A stretch of 64,000 nt of DNA from Dasypus novemcinctus (taxonomy: Eukaryota; Chordata; Mammalia; Cingulata; Dasypodidae), in the NCBI RefSeq assembly GCF_030445035.2, contig NC_080683.1, positions 87,753,675-87,817,674 on the forward strand, written 5' to 3'. This document shows, one piece after another, positions 62,600 through 64,000 of the stretch. How positions within the stretch are numbered: position 1 is the first letter of the stretch; the number at the start of each line of letters is the position of its first letter. Below the pieces are notes generated by a model. The model was not told the DNA's origin. It saw nothing but the letters and a program-made list of their open reading frames with translations, and searched no databases. The position numbers and the translations under genes were made by a program.

Positions 62600-64000
62600 A
62601 AAATCCTGAAGCTATAAGGCAGGGCCCCACCCTGATCAAGATGACAGAGGGAGACACTCCAGAGCTCTGTCCCTCCACAGAATCTTTGAACTGGCAGAAA
62701 CATCTTTCTCAAAGCTTCAGAAAATAGTTAAAGGATTGCAGTAGCAGGGAAAGCACCAAATCAAAGACGAGGCATCTCCCCTGGTACCTTTGCTGGTCCC
62801 TACCCCTACCCCCACCTTCATAATGGAGCCAGTCTATGCTTCTAGTGGGGGTCCCTGGTCCTGGTTCAGGAGGAAGCCTAGTTACCCTTATGTACATACT
62901 GGGAACATGTATGTCTAGTCCAATCAGTCTGGTAGCAAAAGACTGAGCCAGGACACTTGTGGGCTTGCCATCTCAGAACTTGCCCTGCCTGTAGAATGTG
63001 GCTCACTGAGCTCTGCTACAGAACACTGTATGATTATATGAGAGCAATCAAGTTGTGGGTCACAGGGGCAAGGGACTGCTGGCTGTGGGACTATAAATAC
63101 AGAAAAAAGTACCTCCACCATGAGGAGATGCTGTTTTCTGGAAAGAGGAGGCTTTTATATTCGTGTTAATGGGGAAATTCCTAGGACTACACACACATGC
63201 CCAAGACAAGATGCAGGCACAAAAAGGACCAGGGAAGACCTTGTACTTTTGCCTAGAGCCATTCTCCAAATTCAATGTCTGGCTTAACTTTGAAAGAAAG
63301 CACTACCTTCTTCCATTCCTCCTTTCTTCCTTTCCTCCCTTCCTCCTTCCCTCCCTTTTAGCTCCTGGCATTCAAGGAAACCTCTGTCATACCACTAGCT
63401 GGATACAATCTTAAGGAAGAGGTCTCAGAGTCCAAATTCCAGCAATAGTATATTCAAATATCAAAATGTCCAGATTTCAACAAAAGCTTACAAAACATAC
63501 AAAGAAACAGGAAGCGATGGACCATGCAAAGGAGAAGACTAAATAATTAGAAACCACCAACAAGAATGACTAGACCTGAGACATACCAGACAAAGACTTT
63601 AAAAATATAGTCCTAAATAAGCTCAAAGAGCAAAAGAAAAGAGGGACAAAGAACAAAGGCATTAAGAAAAAAACAGACGAGGGCGAAGAGAATCTCAATA
63701 AAGAAAGAGAATTTAAGAAAAGGAACCAAACTGAGTTGAAGACCACAGTAACAAGAATAAAAAGTTCTAGCAGCTTGGAGCTGGCTAAAGAAAGAATGAG
63801 TGAACTTGAAGATAAGACAGTTAGAATCATTCAGTCTAAGGAATAGAAAGAAGAAAATGAATAAAAGTGAACAGAGAATATGTGAAGAAATAATGTCTGA
63901 AAACTTCCCGATTTTATTGAAAGACATGAATATATACTTCCAAGAAGCTCAATGAACTCCAAACAGGGTAAACCCAAATAGAACTAAATCAAGACATGTT
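62600..64000 (+). mobile_element. L1 5' region and ORF1-like start, running off the window
   Basis: 62600-63420 looks like L1 5' leader sequence. From 63430 it is A-rich and reads like L1 ORF1-type coding text in the plus frame, with stops (for example 'RMSELEDKTVRI' near 63798). It lies antisense in the TRAF3IP2 intron right of 61499. The 3' part is beyond the window. Confidence 0.55.
63305..63360. repeat. Polypyrimidine (CCTT)n-like tract
   Basis: About 55 bases almost purely C and T, built of CCTT, CCTTC and CCCT units. Confidence 0.9.

Overview
The window is nuclear DNA of a placental mammal, almost certainly an armadillo (Dasypus lineage). About fourteen copies of the tRNA-Ala-derived DAS SINE are present, a family known from Dasypus. 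Mammalian MIR and L2 relics, L1-type LINEs, a half-L1-like element, a solo LTR and a U6 pseudogene are also present.

The only protein-coding gene I can support is the 3' half of TRAF3IP2 (Act1/CIKS) on the minus strand. Six coding exons lie at 61324-61499, 59026-59114, 55679-55747, 54444-54560, 50715-50789 and 47698-47844. They have canonical splice sites and compatible phases. Together they encode the last 223 residues: a proline-rich linker, the complete SEFIR domain and the C-terminal tail. The 3' UTR probably ends near 47.3 kb. The 5' exons lie beyond the right edge.

Layout: 1-19 kb is gene-free, with DAS SINEs, young 5'-truncated L1 3' ends, dimeric tRNA SINEs, MIR/L2 relics and low-complexity tracts. 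From 19.1 to about 29.9 kb lies one old antisense L1 split by an LTR (itself carrying a younger L1), a half-L1-like element and several SINEs. From 29.9 to 33.3 kb is mostly unique DNA and old repeats. From 33.35 to 36.1 kb is a U6 snRNA pseudogene split by a SINE and followed by two related LINE-like 3' ends. From 36.1 to 47.3 kb is mostly unique intergenic DNA, including a repeat-poor block at 42.3-43.8 kb with RFX-like and MEF2-like sites. From 47.3 to 64 kb is TRAF3IP2, with a CpG-rich block inside a SEFIR-domain intron and an L1 5' region in the rightmost intron.

I found no CRISPR array, operon, prokaryotic gene or evident new molecular system. Most long ORFs here are chance readings through SINE or LINE copies. 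The best leads are the intronic CpG island, the U6/LINE composite, two perfect hairpins, the candidate regulatory block and the layered retroelement nest.
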